The notes under the pieces were generated by a model. It had not been told where the DNA came from, made no database searches, and saw only the letters and a list, made by a program, of their open reading frames with translations. The position numbers and the translations under genes were made by a program. Positions 4,960 through 5,355 of a DNA stretch of 5,355 nucleotides are shown here, piece by piece. Each line of letters starts with the position of its first letter. The stretch's first letter is position 1. Source of the DNA: Klebsiella pneumoniae (lineage in GTDB: Bacteria; Pseudomonadota; Gammaproteobacteria; Ga0077536); contig CAMCBY010000307.1 in assembly GCA_945873015.1 (NCBI GenBank), positions 1 through 5,355 of the forward strand, given 5' to 3'.

Positions 4960-5355
4960 ATGGATATTAAAGGGAAAGTCGCAGTCATCACCGGCGCGGC
5001 CAGCGGCATCGGGCGCGCGGCAGCGGTGGAACTGTGCAAACAAGGCGTGAGCGCAATCGCTCTCGTGGATGTGTCGAACGCGGTGCACGAAGTGGCAAGC
5101 GAACTTAATGAAAGCCACGGTGGCCGTGTCGCACGAGCCTTTCAAGGCGACACCACCGATGCCACGTTTCGCCACGAAGTGTTTGAGACCATGCGCCACG
5201 AGCATGGCCCTATCAATATCTGCGTGCCCGCGGCCGGCATCACCCGTGACGCCCTCGCAGTCAAGATGAACAAGGACAAAGGCAAGGCGAATCTCTATCC
5301 GATTGAGCATTTCCGTCTGGTCATGGAGGTCAATCTGATAGCGCCGGTGTACTGG
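4960..5355 (+). CDS. Short-chain dehydrogenase/reductase (SDR), N-terminal part
   Basis: The first 132 residues of a classical SDR; the gene runs off the right edge. The protein opens with MDIKGKVAVITGAASGIGRA: the cofactor-binding TGxxxGxG motif is Thr 11 to Gly 18. Asp 37, at the end of the second strand (ALVD), favours NAD over NADP. Asp 64 (GDTTD) is the usual adenine-contacting acid. PAAGI at 90-94 replaces the commoner NNAG, with the two Asn changed to Pro-Ala. VNLIAPVYW contains the catalytic-site Asn 125. The Ser-Tyr-Lys active site lies beyond the window. FabG-like 3-oxoacyl-ACP reductase is the common label, but the substrate cannot be told. The loop NKDKGKANLYPIEHFRLVM (104-122) looks longer than in plain FabG. 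The Shine-Dalgarno is weak (GGA at 4945, 12 nt before the ATG). The upstream promoter suggests its own transcription unit. Confidence 0.93.
   Translation, partial: MDIKGKVAVITGAASGIGRAAAVELCKQGVSAIALVDVSNAVHEVASELNESHGGRVARAFQGDTTDATFRHEVFETMRHEHGPINICVPAAGITRDALAVKMNKDKGKANLYPIEHFRLVMEVNLIAPVYW

Overview
This GC-rich window (apparently near 60 percent) looks like chromosomal DNA of a gammaproteobacterium or close relative. The reasons are an E. coli-type MsrA with its N-terminal extension and C-terminal recycling cysteines, a LolC/LolE lipoprotein-release permease (so an outer membrane), and a secreted TlpA-type thioredoxin. I cannot name the genus. No mobile element, tRNA, rRNA, CRISPR array or prophage gene is visible, and nothing here is clearly a new multi-gene system.

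Left part (1-1314), minus strand: a tlpA-like periplasmic thioredoxin, then msrA, then the first 19 codons of a probable SAM-dependent methyltransferase that runs off the left edge. The gaps are short and there is no convincing terminator, so these may be co-transcribed. The first two fit a thiol/oxidative-damage theme, although the thioredoxin is exported and MsrA is cytosolic.

Middle (1315-2492), plus strand: a divergent control region holds a perfect 6-3-6 dyad, a weak promoter-like pair and a tandem 9-bp repeat. It is followed by a cysteine-rich DUF2237 gene that overlaps by 8 bp a GFA-family (CENP-V/GFA fold) zinc-protein gene. About 185 bp of non-coding DNA follows, ending in a strong rho-independent terminator. 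That stretch is either a long 3' UTR or a small RNA gene.

Right part (2493-5355): an extended -10 promoter precedes a complete LolC/LolE-type permease gene with a GTG start. The expected lolD ATPase gene is not next to it. Instead a minus-strand gene for a Pol-beta-type nucleotidyltransferase converges on it, with only 4 bp between the stop codons. This gene is divergent from a short-chain dehydrogenase/reductase gene that has a good sigma70-type promoter (TTGCGA, 16 bp, TATAAT) and is cut by the right edge.

The points most worth following up are the lolD-less permease, the uncharacterised nucleotidyltransferase, the translationally coupled DUF2237-GFA pair, and the possible small RNA before the terminator.
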